From positions 2,976,001 to 3,040,000 of the forward strand of contig NZ_CP016761.1 of NCBI RefSeq assembly GCF_001642935.1: 64,000 nucleotides of DNA. Direction: 5' to 3'. The position numbers and the translations under genes were made by a program. Origin of the DNA: Fictibacillus arsenicus. Lineage in GTDB: Bacteria > Bacillota > Bacilli > Bacillales > Fictibacillaceae. This document shows, piece after piece, positions 8,762 through 17,108 of this stretch (the first letter of the stretch is position 1; every line of letters begins with the position of its first letter). Under the pieces are notes generated by a model. The model did not search any database and was not told where the DNA came from. It worked only from the letters and a program-made list of their open reading frames with translations.

Positions 8762-9496
8762 TTAAAGAATGGAACTTAAGAAATCCTTTGTTCGATCTTC
8801 TTTTGGATTATTAAACAACTCAGATGGTGTTCCTCTTTCCCAAATCTGCCCGTCATGCATATATACAACCTCATCTGCTACTTCTTTTGCAAAGCCCATC
8901 TCATGTGTAACAACGACCATCGTCATTCCTTCCTGGGCGAGCTCTTTCATTGTAGCTAATACTTCACCAACCAGTTCAGGATCTAGTGCTGAAGTGGGTT
9001 CATCAAATAGCATGATATCGGGTTTCATAGCGAGTGCTCTTGCGATTGCAACACGCTGCTTCTGACCCCCGGACAGCTTAGCTGGATATACATCTGCTTT
9101 ATCCGATAGACCTACCTTATCAAGCAAAATCCTCGCATCTTTTTCAGCTTCTTTTTTATTTTCATTTTTCACCATTACAGGTGCTTCCATTACGTTTTCA
9201 AGAACGGTTTTATGAGGAAAAAGATTAAAGTGCTGAAATACCATTCCAACTTTTTGGCGTACTTCATTTAAATTATGAGATTTAGGATCAACTTCTTCTC
9301 CCTCAATCACAATTTTCCCGCCATTCTTTATCTCCAGAAAATTAATACAGCGCAGCAACGTACTTTTTCCTGATCCGCTTGCACCGATTAATACTACAAC
9401 ATCACTTTCATTAACATTAAGATTTACTTCTTTTAATACCTCTAAATCACCGAAGCTCTTTTTCAGGTTTTCGATTCGAATCATTTCTCTTTTCAT
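8762..9496 (-). CDS. polar amino-acid ABC transporter, ATP-binding protein (GlnQ type)
   Basis: This 244-residue ATPase shows Walker [10 protein letters not shown] (about 37-45), Q-loop [10 protein letters not shown], signature [15 protein letters not shown], Walker [13 protein letters not shown] and the H-loop [14 protein letters not shown]. It energises import by the permease at 9508 and the lipoprotein at 10250. The start ATG has AGGAGG 7 nt upstream. It is the last gene of the operon. The family covers glutamine, cystine and arginine importers, so the substrate is open. Confidence 0.92.
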   Translation of the reverse strand: MKREMIRIENLKKSFGDLEVLKEVNLNVNESDVVVLIGASGSGKSTLLRCINFLEIKNGGKIVIEGEEVDPKSHNLNEVRQKVGMVFQHFNLFPHKTVLENVMEAPVMVKNENKKEAEKDARILLDKVGLSDKADVYPAKLSGGQKQRVAIARALAMKPDIMLFDEPTSALDPELVGEVLATMKELAQEGMTMVVVTHEMGFAKEVADEVVYMHDGQIWERGTPSELFNNPKEDRTKDFLSSIL

Positions 9497-9507
9497 ATAA
9501 ACTCCTC

Positions 9508-10167
9508 CTATTCCCCAGCTGAAAGTTTCTTTTCCAACATATTAACGAGAAGAGTGAAAAGAAGGACTAGGATCAGATAATATAAGCCAACAATGATTAA
9601 ATAGGTCATCTCATCAAACGTTCTCGATCCTTGAGTGGTCGCAATACTGAAAAGCTCTGATAATGCGATAAAAGATGCCAATGAAGAATCTTTAAGCCCG
9701 ATGATGAATTGATTTCCAAGTGGAGGAAGTGCACGTTTGAACGCTTGCGGCAAAATAATTCTGCGCATCGTTAAGCCGTACGGCATTCCTAAAGAACGTC
9801 CTGCTTCCATCTGTCCTTTATCTACAGATTGAATGGATCCTCTGAAGATCTCTGCTATATAAGCACCATTATGCATAGCAAGACCAAATGCTGCAGACCA
9901 GAATGCTGAAATACCTAATTCAGCCAGACCAAAATAAAAGATAAAGATCTGAACGATTAGTGGTGTACCACGAATTAGTGCAATATATATATTAGCGATC
10001 CAGTTAAGGATTTTAATTCCTGATATTTTAAACAGAGCAAAAATAAGTCCGATTCCGGTTCCGATTAAAATGGAAACAACGGTTAGTTTTAAAGTAATCC
10101 AAAGGCCCTTCATGAAGAGCGGATAACTTTCTATTAATACATCTAGAATATGTGCTATATCAAACAT
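9508..10167 (-). CDS. polar amino-acid ABC transporter, permease
   Basis: The 219-residue membrane protein has four to five helices and the HisM/GlnP-type EAA loop [21 protein letters not shown] (about 121-141), which docks on the ATPase. It lies 11 nt upstream of the ATPase gene. It has one permease gene only, so a homodimeric channel is likely. Confidence 0.92.
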   Translation of the reverse strand: MFDIAHILDVLIESYPLFMKGLWITLKLTVVSILIGTGIGLIFALFKISGIKILNWIANIYIALIRGTPLIVQIFIFYFGLAELGISAFWSAAFGLAMHNGAYIAEIFRGSIQSVDKGQMEAGRSLGMPYGLTMRRIILPQAFKRALPPLGNQFIIGLKDSSLASFIALSELFSIATTQGSRTFDEMTYLIIVGLYYLILVLLFTLLVNMLEKKLSAGE

Positions 10168-10209
10168 GCAGTTTTTCTCCCCTTTTCATCTCTATTCTCT
10201 GAAAAAGAA

Positions 10210-10241
10210 AGCCGCCCTGCACTTTTGTCATGCGGACGGCT
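10210..10241 (-). terminator. intercistronic hairpin between binding-protein and permease genes
   Basis: An imperfect AGCCGTCCGCA/TGCAGGGCGGCT stem followed on the minus strand by TTTCTTTTTC. At this place it may act as a partial terminator or 3' protector that raises binding-protein mRNA over permease mRNA, as often seen in ABC operons. Confidence 0.55.
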
Positions 10242-10249
10242 CACATAGG

Positions 10250-11035
10250 TTATTCAGGCTTTTTTGTGATATCAGCACCGACGTATTTTTCACTAAGCTT
10301 TTTAAGCTCTCCGCTGTCTTTGAGCTTCTTTAATGCTTTATTAATAGCTTTTAACAGTTCTTTATCTTCTTTTTTAACAGCAATCGCTTGTTCACTCGTA
10401 CCTAATTGCTCTTTCTCAACAATTTTGAAGCCTTTTTCAATCGCTTGTTTACCAGTGATCGCATCTGTAATAACAGCATCATGTTTTCCTTCACTTAATG
10501 CACGCAATGCTGTTGCATCACTGTCATAGTTTTTAATCTGATCTGTAAAATCCTGAGCAGATTTTTCATAGGTAGAACCTTTTGAAACAGCAACTTCTTT
10601 TCCTTTTAAATCTTCCTTCGTCTTAATATCACTGTCCGGTCTAGTAAAAATGACTGGACCTGAATAATAATATGGCTCGCTGAAATTCACTGCTTGTTTA
10701 CGGTCTTCAGTGATTGTATGGCTCGCCACTGCTGCGTCAAAACGATCTGCCTTTATTGCAGAAACTGCACCATGAAACTTGAACTTTTCTGGAACCGCCT
10801 TTAAGCCAAGTTCGTCTGCAATTGCTTTACCGACTGCTACATCATATCCTGTTAATTCACCATTCTTATCAACAGAACTGAAAGGAGGAAACTCCCCAGA
10901 AACAATAAAATTAAATTCCCCTTCTTTTTTCAACTCTGGTCCACCGTCACTTGATTCACTGCTGCCGCATGCAGCCAGTACCATCATTGAAAAAATGACT
11001 GTTAAAATACTAATCTTCTTCTTGAAATCCTTCAT
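10250..11035 (-). CDS. amino-acid ABC transporter, substrate-binding lipoprotein
   Basis: The start taken is ATG 11035, preceded by AAGGAGGA, giving 261 residues. The N-terminus MKDFKKKISILTVIFSMMVL is a lipoprotein signal with lipobox LAAC, so the protein would be tethered by lipid outside the membrane. The rest is an SBP_bac_3 fold (FPPFSSVDKNGELTGYDVAV near the start, AAVASHTITEDRKQAVNFSEPYY, KGSTYEKSAQDF). It is the first gene of the importer operon. A sigma-A-like promoter and a CodY-like box lie just upstream. Confidence 0.92.
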   Translation of the reverse strand: MKDFKKKISILTVIFSMMVLAACGSSESSDGGPELKKEGEFNFIVSGEFPPFSSVDKNGELTGYDVAVGKAIADELGLKAVPEKFKFHGAVSAIKADRFDAAVASHTITEDRKQAVNFSEPYYYSGPVIFTRPDSDIKTKEDLKGKEVAVSKGSTYEKSAQDFTDQIKNYDSDATALRALSEGKHDAVITDAITGKQAIEKGFKIVEKEQLGTSEQAIAVKKEDKELLKAINKALKKLKDSGELKKLSEKYVGADITKKPE

Positions 11036-11082
11036 TCTTATCCTCCTTGAAATCCCATTTAGCAGGTCACACCCACATGACA

Positions 11083-11124
11083 ATGGTAGCATGAATCGTA
11101 ATCTTTCTCAATTTTCCGCAAATT
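11083..11124 (-). promoter_or_regulatory. sigma-A promoter with overlapping CodY-like box
   Basis: On the minus strand TTGAGA, 17 nt, TACCAT form a promoter (11111 to 11083). AATTTTCCGCAAATT at 11110-11124 differs from the CodY consensus AATTTTCWGAAAATT at two positions and overlaps the -35 edge, so repression under amino-acid sufficiency is plausible. Confidence 0.55.
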
Positions 11125-11207
11125 TACAGCTTTAAAAAAGGTGATTTCCTCCATTCTCCTATGCATTATTTACCCATTTTTAAAATAATTGAAACACCTA
11201 GTAAGCA

Positions 11208-11246
11208 AGCAAAAAACGCTCTTCAGCCAGAGGCTAAAAAGCGTTT
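11208..11246 (-). terminator. terminator after histidine kinase gene
   Basis: AAACGCT/AGCGTTT outer stem with an inner AGCC/GGCT stem and a T run on the minus strand. Confidence 0.75.
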
Positions 11247-11259
11247 GATATTTTTATAT

Positions 11260-13092
11260 CTATGGTAAAAGTTTAGTAGGCAGCAAAACCGTGACTGTTG
11301 TTCCAACGTCTAAAATACTTTCAAATGTTATATTTCCGTGGTGGTTTTCAATAATTTTCAAGCTCACCATAAGTCCTAAGCCGATTCCTTTTTCTTTGTT
11401 TGAATAAAACGGTTCTCCTAATCGTGCAAGGCGTTCTTCACTGATTCCAGATCCCTGGTCTGTCACTTTTATAAACACATAGCTCTCATCAAAAGTACCG
11501 GTTTCAACAGTGATTGTTCCTCCGCACAGCATGGATTCTATCGCATTTTTAATGACATTTATAATGACCTGTTTAATTTGATTACCTTCACAAAGTATTT
11601 GAGGTACATCCCTGAGTATTGTTTCAAATTGTACATTGTTAAGATTAGCTTCTGAATCTAATAGAGTAATCGTCTGTTTAATAAAATCATTTACGTTTCG
11701 ATGCTGGAAAACCGTATCTTGATGTGGTTTAGCTAAAACTAAAAATTCAGTTATGATCGACTCGATCCTATCCATTTCTGACAATATAATTTCGCTGTGC
11801 AATTCATCCATATCCTGTTTCATCAGTTGCACAAACCCTTTTATACTCGTAAGCGGATTCCTGATTTCATGAGCGATTCCTGCTGCCAGTTCACCAACGA
11901 CAGTAAGTTTGTCAGATTTTCTGAGCAGCTCTTCTTTTTCCTTCAAATCGGTAATATCCTCAGAGATACCGGCAATCCTATAAATTTCGCCTTCATCATT
12001 TGTTATTGGGAATGCTCTCGTTCTTATCCAGCGGACTTTTTTATTTTTACTTTGAATGCGGTACTCAATTTGTGACTCTCCGCCTGCAATTTTATTGATA
12101 AACCCTTGAACTTCTTGCTGATCATCCGGACAAATCTGAGTGAAAACCGATGAAAAAGTCTCTGTATCTTCTATATCCCATATTTTTTGATATGCCTTTG
12201 ATACATAGATAAGTTTTCGTGTTTGATAATCTTCCATCCAAAAAACATCTTTTGCATTTTCAGCAAATTGCCGGAATCTCTCTTCACTTTCAAGAAGACC
12301 GATCTCCATCCTTTTATTTTCTGATATATCCCTTGAAACACCAACAATACCTTCTACTTGCCCTTGCTCATTTTTAATAGGAGAGAGTATGGCTTGATAA
12401 TATAATCGTTCTCCGTTTCGGACATTGCTCCATTCATAGATCTGTGACTTCCCTTTTAAAACAAGCTGGCATACTTTCTTCTGACCATCAGCGATAGTCT
12501 CACCGAAAACTTCTTTTAGCGATTTACCTAAAAAATAGTCAGGTGTAATATTATGTTTTTTCATCCATTTTCCGTAGATTCCTGTATGTACAAAATTCCT
12601 ATCTAAAGTAAAAACGGTATCTTCCATAGAATCAACAAGCGAAAGAAATCTTTCTTGACTGTGACTTAATGCCTGTTCGGTTTGTTTCCTAGCGGTAATA
12701 TCTACTAGCGTAATAACTACCTGATCCACTTTGCTCTCTGTCAGGAAAATAGGCTTTGTACTTACTAGAATCCAGCGAATACCATTAAATCCTTTTCCTG
12801 TTATGCCTAGTTCACATTCATTCATTTCTGTGCCGGTTTGAATGGTAGTCTGCGATGGCAGTTCTTCAAAAGAAACCTTATTTTTCAGCTGATCCATTAC
12901 TTCAAATGGCATGTTATATAAAAAGGAACCTTCCATTTCTGATTTGGAATGCCCTAGTATTTCACAAGCTTTCTTGTTTGCAAGCAGAATACGATTTGAT
13001 CGCTCCAACACGATAATTCCACTGGAAACTGCCTCGTATAACGTATACATTATTTGATTATTGTTCTGTAATGTGGCTGGAGTTTTTTTCAT
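11260..13092 (-). CDS. cytoplasmic PAS-domain sensor histidine kinase (sporulation Kin-like)
   Basis: The 610-residue protein has no membrane segment. Three PAS domains with PAC tails occupy about residues 10-135, 142-262 and 268-388. The HisKA helix follows with the phospho-accepting His in ELAAGIAHEIRNPLTSIKGF (about 400), then an ATPase domain with NVIKNAIESM (N box), DQGSGI (G1) and GIGLGLMVSLKIIE (G2). The H-box wording is very close to KinA-KinE of Bacillus, which feed the Spo0F/Spo0A phosphorelay. No response regulator is adjacent, which fits an orphan phosphorelay kinase. Which Kin it corresponds to is uncertain. Confidence 0.88.
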   Translation of the reverse strand: MKKTPATLQNNNQIMYTLYEAVSSGIIVLERSNRILLANKKACEILGHSKSEMEGSFLYNMPFEVMDQLKNKVSFEELPSQTTIQTGTEMNECELGITGKGFNGIRWILVSTKPIFLTESKVDQVVITLVDITARKQTEQALSHSQERFLSLVDSMEDTVFTLDRNFVHTGIYGKWMKKHNITPDYFLGKSLKEVFGETIADGQKKVCQLVLKGKSQIYEWSNVRNGERLYYQAILSPIKNEQGQVEGIVGVSRDISENKRMEIGLLESEERFRQFAENAKDVFWMEDYQTRKLIYVSKAYQKIWDIEDTETFSSVFTQICPDDQQEVQGFINKIAGGESQIEYRIQSKNKKVRWIRTRAFPITNDEGEIYRIAGISEDITDLKEKEELLRKSDKLTVVGELAAGIAHEIRNPLTSIKGFVQLMKQDMDELHSEIILSEMDRIESIITEFLVLAKPHQDTVFQHRNVNDFIKQTITLLDSEANLNNVQFETILRDVPQILCEGNQIKQVIINVIKNAIESMLCGGTITVETGTFDESYVFIKVTDQGSGISEERLARLGEPFYSNKEKGIGLGLMVSLKIIENHHGNITFESILDVGTTVTVLLPTKLLP

Positions 13093-13313
13093 TAAGCTAC
13101 ATCCCTGTTGAATTATTTTGAAGTTATTTTACAAGAATTGTCTTTTCTCTATTTTTCTATTAAATACAAAAAATTACAAGTCTTATTTTTATGAATGGGA
13201 TTTATTTTATCGTTTTAGAGGTAAAAGAAAGTATATTGATTTTCAGAGGAAAGAGCATGAAATACATAGTGGATTAATAGTTTAATAAAAACAACATAAC
13301 GGAGGTTTTATGA

Positions 13314-13664
13314 ATGTTCCCTTTTACCATGGTATGTATAGCAGCTTTTTATCTATTAACAAAAAAGGATTCATTGCGATTTAAACAAATCGCCTGGCCA
13401 GTCTATGGGGTCATTGCTGTAACGTTTATAATAGGTTTTCTTTCTTTAAAACCAGACACAACAACTTATGTTTTCTGGGTGCAGTTATTCTTTCTTCTTC
13501 TCCTCCTGCCAGTCTTTATTCTTGTAATCCGGAAGCTTTGGCAGCTTAGTAAAAACATGCCGGCATGGGTAAAATATTCTGTTTCGATACCCGTATCCTT
13601 ACTATTTGTTTTAACCCTTTGGATTTGCTGGAACATGTTTCCGATTGTAATGTACATTTTTTGA
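13314..13664 (+). CDS. hypothetical four-helix membrane protein
   Basis: The 116-residue product has hydrophobic segments at about 1-14, 26-44, 52-74 and 87-113, with KKDSLRFKQ and RKLWQLSKN as cationic loops. The start ATG 13314 is 8 nt after GGAGG. I do not recognise the family. It lies alone between the kinase and mstX, with a terminator downstream. Confidence 0.65.
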   Translation: MFPFTMVCIAAFYLLTKKDSLRFKQIAWPVYGVIAVTFIIGFLSLKPDTTTYVFWVQLFFLLLLLPVFILVIRKLWQLSKNMPAWVKYSVSIPVSLLFVLTLWICWNMFPIVMYIF

Positions 13665-13694
13665 TACTTCTCAGTTTGATTACAAGACCACAAC

Positions 13695-13733
13695 AAAAAA
13701 CGCCTTATGGGTAACCATAAAGCGTTTTTTTGT
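13695..13733. terminator. bidirectional terminator
   Basis: AAAACGC-CTTATGG/CCATAA-AGCGTTTT stem with T runs on both strands, between convergent genes. Confidence 0.8.
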
Positions 13734-13787
13734 TGTTTCTGCTATCGTGTTGTCATTGAAATTGTGTGCTCCAAAAAGACAAAACTG

Positions 13788-14099
13788 CTATTTGTCCTTG
13801 TCTGGGGTCTGTCCCCGGGACTGTCCCCCCTGCATCAGTGAGAGAACTTCTTTGACGATGGTATTGATCTTTTGATCGATGAAGTCGTTCCCGAAGGTTT
13901 CTTTCGCTCGTTTAATAGCAGAAATAACCTCTTCCTCATATTGAATAAGATCTTCATCATCTTCTGCCTCGTTATATAAATCAATCATGCTGTCCAGACC
14001 TTCTTGCATACGATCGATGGCATCACTGTATTTTTCACGGTCTTCTTTATTATATTTCACGTTTATCACCCACTCATCAGTTTCTCCATGTCTTTTCAC
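13788..14099 (-). CDS. mstX: Mistic-like protein
   Basis: The residues SDAIDRMQEGLDSMIDLYNE and QKINTIVKEVLSL match my memory of B. subtilis Mistic, a small acidic helical-bundle protein that associates with membranes without a signal and precedes the K+ channel gene yugO. Two starts are possible: GTG 14099 (103 residues, AGGAAG upstream) and GTG 14060 (90 residues, GGTGAT upstream), the latter matching the short Mistic forms. Here the gene is divergent from, not joined to, the channel gene at 16307. The last residues (QGGQSRGQTPDKDK) are encoded by a GC-rich GGGGTCTGTCCCC repeat, which may be a later addition. Confidence 0.82.
   Translation of the reverse strand: MKRHGETDEWVINVKYNKEDREKYSDAIDRMQEGLDSMIDLYNEAEDDEDLIQYEEEVISAIKRAKETFGNDFIDQKINTIVKEVLSLMQGGQSRGQTPDKDK
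13804..13830. repeat. GGGGxCxGTCCCC-type short palindromic repeat
   Basis: GGGGTCTGTCCCC is followed at once by GGGACTGTCCCCC, inside the 3' end of mstX. Such GGGGACAGTCCCC-like words recur in many bacterial genomes; only this copy is seen here. Confidence 0.5.
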
Positions 14100-14123
14100 T
14101 ATCAAACTTCCTAACATTCGAGA

Positions 14124-14169
14124 GGCGTGACTTTTTTCACTATTTTTTCACGCCAAAGTATACTATAAT
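14124..14169 (+). promoter_or_regulatory. inverted repeat and promoter region between mstX and sigI-C gene
   Basis: GGCGTGA (14124-14130) and TCACGCC (14148-14154) are perfect 7-bp arms in the divergent gap. TATAAT at 14164-14169 may be a -10, with only a weak TATTTT at the -35 distance. No clear SigI-type promoter was found. The repeat could be an operator for either gene. Confidence 0.4.
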
Positions 14170-14238
14170 AATTTGGTTATTATTATCTTGAAATATATTA
14201 TTTTACATATGTGAATTATGAAGAAAGGAGGGGTAAAG

Positions 14239-14667
14239 TTGATTCGCCGATGGTTTAACAGAAAACACAAATCCATGCAGCCTGTGCATGAAACTCAGTC
14301 CGCAGAAACAGCGGCAGGTCTGTGTAAGAAAGCTGCAGATCCAGACCCTGTTAGAGAGATATCTCATTTTAAGAGCCGACTAAAGGATTTCGGAATTGAA
14401 TTTAGCCAGTTGGCAGCCAGTACACCTAAAGAACTCGAAAATAGACTTCAAGCGATTCAAGTTGCGGAAGAAATTGCGGCAGATCCTGAAATGAGAAACT
14501 ACTTTTTAACATGGAAACGCTTGCCCCTTCTTCATGATGAAAAATCACAGCCTCAAAAACTCACCATGAAAAGGCAGCGTGAATACATAACCGCACTAAC
14601 ATTAATTTTTATAGAAAATTATCAAGTGTTGATGCAATATGTGCCGGGCACGGGAGGAAAACACTAA
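14239..14667 (+). CDS. SigI C-terminal-domain protein lacking sigma region 2
   Basis: TTG 14239 is preferred: AAAGGAGGGG ends 5 nt upstream and would overlap an ATG start at 14218. The 142-residue product has a basic start (LIRRWFNRKHK), a linker, then REISHFKSRLKDFGIEFSQL, STPKELENRLQAIQVAEEIA and KRQREYITALTLIFIENYQV, which match the C-terminal half of SigI. The N-terminal half of SigI, with sigma region 2 that binds RNA polymerase and the -10, is missing, and there is no room for it upstream. The helix-turn-helix part also looks degenerate. The downstream rsgI gene overlaps by 1 nt, as in sigI-rsgI pairs. It may be a relic or a repurposed partner of RsgI. Confidence 0.72.
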   Translation: MIRRWFNRKHKSMQPVHETQSAETAAGLCKKAADPDPVREISHFKSRLKDFGIEFSQLAASTPKELENRLQAIQVAEEIAADPEMRNYFLTWKRLPLLHDEKSQPQKLTMKRQREYITALTLIFIENYQVLMQYVPGTGGKH

Positions 14668-16199
14668 TGAACAAAGCGATTATTGTAGAAGTGAACAGCC
14701 GTCACCTCATCGTTCTGGCTGAAGGCGGAGAATTTAAGAAGATAAAAAATACGAATCCTGCTTATACGGTTGGACAAGAAATATCAATTCCTGTTCTTAA
14801 AGAAAAGAAAGATTCTATCTTCTCTGTATTTATTAACTGGAAAACGGGAACCGCTGGAGCATTAGCTATTTTTCTATTGTTCTTTCAAGTATTATCTCCA
14901 ATGTCAGGAGATGGAGTTTATGCTTATGTCGGTATGGATATGGATCCAAGCCTGGAATTAAATATCAACGAAGACATGCAGGTGCTCGCAATCGTATCTT
15001 TCAATGAGCAAGGCAATACTGTACTTGAACATATGGGTGAATGGAAGGAAAAAGAGATTGGATATGTGACCAATCTTATATTTGAAGCTTGTGAAGATCT
15101 TGGGTATTTAAAATCTAAAGAGGAAGTACTAATTACTACAACTCTTTCTGAAGATATCCCGGAGAATCAAGAGAAAGCAATGAAGGAAAAGATCAATGAG
15201 GTCATGACCGAGACTGCAAAAAAGAAATCCGTTGAAATGACAACAATCGTTATGAGTTCTAAAGAGCGGGAAAAAGCTAAAAAAATGAATATATCACCTG
15301 GACATTATGCCATTTATACAGCAGCCAAAAGATCCGGCATTAAAATCAGCCCAAAAGAGGTTGCTGGTCAAACCATTGAAGAAATTTCTGAAAAGGTTGG
15401 ACCGATTAAAGAACTTTTAGAAGAAAATGATGAAAAAATTTCTGCTTCGACTAAAAAAGAGGGGGGAAATCAAGTATACGAGCCTCCGCTTCCAATCCTG
15501 GATGATAAGGGAGAAGAAGAAAAAACAGAAAAAGAAAAACCAGCTGTTCCAGTGCAAGAAAAAGTAAAGAACACTCGTAAAGAAAGGTCAGCGAAACCTC
15601 AGAATACTCATTCTGTTATTGCCGCAGAACCTAAAAAAGAAGAAAAAGCTCCAGTTTTCGTTAAAAAAGAGACGGACAAGCCAAAAAATCCGCCTTTAAC
15701 AGCAGCGGTACCTGAAAAGGATAATGCAGTACAGTCTCCTGCTAAAGAAGTACCGGCTGTAACACATCCAAAAGAGGATAAACCAAAGGAAGAAAAACCG
15801 AAAGAGGAAAAGCCTAAAGAAGAGAAACCGAAAGAAGAAAAGCCCAAAGCTGATCCTCCTCCGTCTGATTCAGAGGAACCCGTTCATTCAGAACCTGATC
15901 CTTCTGAAGAACCCGAAACAAGAGAATGGATTTACATTGAAATCATTATTGATAACTTGATTATTACAGTGAAAATCGAAAGTGATTCAAATTTATTAAA
16001 AGAAGATTTAAAGAAACAAGCGTTAGCAATTATAAATCAAAATCATTTATTACTACAAAACCAGCCTTTGATTGCTTCTACTGAAGAATTGAAAGGTGCA
16101 GCGATAAAAGACCAAACAATTACTAAGAACACCAATTGTGAAAAAGAAGTTGATTCAGCTGAAAACCATGCTGATATCGACACACAAAAAGCTTCATAA
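14667..16199 (+). CDS. rsgI: RsgI-family membrane anti-sigma factor
   Basis: Its 510 residues begin with the RsgI N-terminal cytoplasmic domain (1-50, AIIVEVNSRHLIVLAEGGEF), then one membrane helix (about 58-78). The extracellular RsgI-type domain contains VGMDMDPSLELNINEDM, where the family normally has D-x-N-P-S at a self-cleavage site; here Asn is Asp. Residues about 270-410 are a Lys/Glu/Pro-rich wall-spanning linker with a KPKEE repeat in tandem (15775-15850). A short beta-rich domain (EWIYIEIIIDNLIITVKIE) and a polar tail follow. It should bind the SigI C-domain made by the gene it overlaps. A terminator follows. Confidence 0.82.
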   Translation: MNKAIIVEVNSRHLIVLAEGGEFKKIKNTNPAYTVGQEISIPVLKEKKDSIFSVFINWKTGTAGALAIFLLFFQVLSPMSGDGVYAYVGMDMDPSLELNINEDMQVLAIVSFNEQGNTVLEHMGEWKEKEIGYVTNLIFEACEDLGYLKSKEEVLITTTLSEDIPENQEKAMKEKINEVMTETAKKKSVEMTTIVMSSKEREKAKKMNISPGHYAIYTAAKRSGIKISPKEVAGQTIEEISEKVGPIKELLEENDEKISASTKKEGGNQVYEPPLPILDDKGEEEKTEKEKPAVPVQEKVKNTRKERSAKPQNTHSVIAAEPKKEEKAPVFVKKETDKPKNPPLTAAVPEKDNAVQSPAKEVPAVTHPKEDKPKEEKPKEEKPKEEKPKEEKPKADPPPSDSEEPVHSEPDPSEEPETREWIYIEIIIDNLIITVKIESDSNLLKEDLKKQALAIINQNHLLLQNQPLIASTEELKGAAIKDQTITKNTNCEKEVDSAENHADIDTQKAS

Positions 16200-16205
16200 T
16201 GCTTG

Positions 16206-16238
16206 AAACTCCGGAGATTATCCGGAGTTTTCTTTTGT
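16206..16238 (+). terminator. terminator after rsgI
   Basis: AAACTCCGGA/TCCGGAGTTT stem with a 5-nt loop and T run; it separates rsgI from yugO. Confidence 0.85.
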
Positions 16239-16306
16239 TTTCCTAAGCATAATCCGTATAATTCCCTATCTGTTTTGGCAATAGTGATAATAGGAGGAGA
16301 GTGCAT

Positions 16307-17080
16307 ATGCTCAGAATTTATCATACCTATTTAAGGCTGCCTATGCTGGTTAGACTGGGCATCATTCTAATTCTTATCTTGTATTCGAGCGCTGTTTTAG
16401 CACACTTCTTTGAAAAAAAGACATTCCCGACTATTTTTGAAGCTTTTTATTGGGCAGTCATTACTGCTGGAACTGTAGGTTATGGTGATTATGCCCCTTA
16501 CACATTTGAGGTTAGATTGCTCGCAATCCTCCTTGTATTTTTAGGCGGGTCTTTTTTAGCTTTTTCAACAATACATTTTGCGAGTGCTGTAGTAAAGAAA
16601 GAAAATCGCTTTTTTGAGGGGAAAAATATGTACAAAAATAAAGATCATTTTATCATTGTTGGATGGAACGAACGTGCGCGCAACACAATTTATGCCATCA
16701 TGGAAAGTATAGAAACTTCTGAAATTGTTCTTATTGATGATTCGCTAAAATCGAATCCGCTATATCAAGAGGGCGTCCATTTTGTTCAAGGAAAAGCGAG
16801 TGAGGATCAAATATGGATAAAAGCGAATATTCAAAAAGCACAAATTGTACTAATTACAGCTGATGACAACTTAAAAGAATCTAATGCTGACATGAATACA
16901 ATTATATCAATACTAACTGCCAGGGGACTTAATGAACGAGTTCTGATACACGCTGAAATACTTACTTCCGAACAAACAACAAATGCAATTCGGGCGGGAG
17001 CAAATTATATTATTCAAACTTCAAGCCTGGCAGCTAATGAAATGGTCAATAGCTTATATAATAAACTTATACAAAAATAG
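16307..17080 (+). CDS. yugO: K+ channel with RCK domain (YugO-like)
   Basis: ATG 16307 lies 9 nt after AGGAGG; a GTG at 16301 is too close. The 257 residues start with two membrane helices around a pore loop with the selectivity filter TVGYGD (about 60-65). A cytoplasmic RCK/TrkA-N domain follows (HFIIVGWNERARNTIYAIME, ILIDDS-type strand, LITADDNLKESN). YugO of B. subtilis releases K+ in biofilm electrical signalling and is co-transcribed with mstX; here mstX is 2.2 kb away on the other strand. The neighbouring yugN, pgi and yugJ keep the B. subtilis order. Confidence 0.88.
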   Translation: MLRIYHTYLRLPMLVRLGIILILILYSSAVLAHFFEKKTFPTIFEAFYWAVITAGTVGYGDYAPYTFEVRLLAILLVFLGGSFLAFSTIHFASAVVKKENRFFEGKNMYKNKDHFIIVGWNERARNTIYAIMESIETSEIVLIDDSLKSNPLYQEGVHFVQGKASEDQIWIKANIQKAQIVLITADDNLKESNADMNTIISILTARGLNERVLIHAEILTSEQTTNAIRAGANYIIQTSSLAANEMVNSLYNKLIQK

Positions 17081-17108
17081 ATAGGCAAATATTGCCCATC
17101 TATTTTTA
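17077..17108. terminator. bidirectional terminator
   Basis: ATAGAT-GGCAA/TTGCC-ATCTAT stem with T-rich flanks between convergent yugO and yugN. Confidence 0.75.

Noticed and set aside
15608-15847. Minus-strand frame rich in Gly, Phe and Ser opposite rsgI
   Set aside because: It is only the complement of the KPKEE tandem repeat of RsgI.
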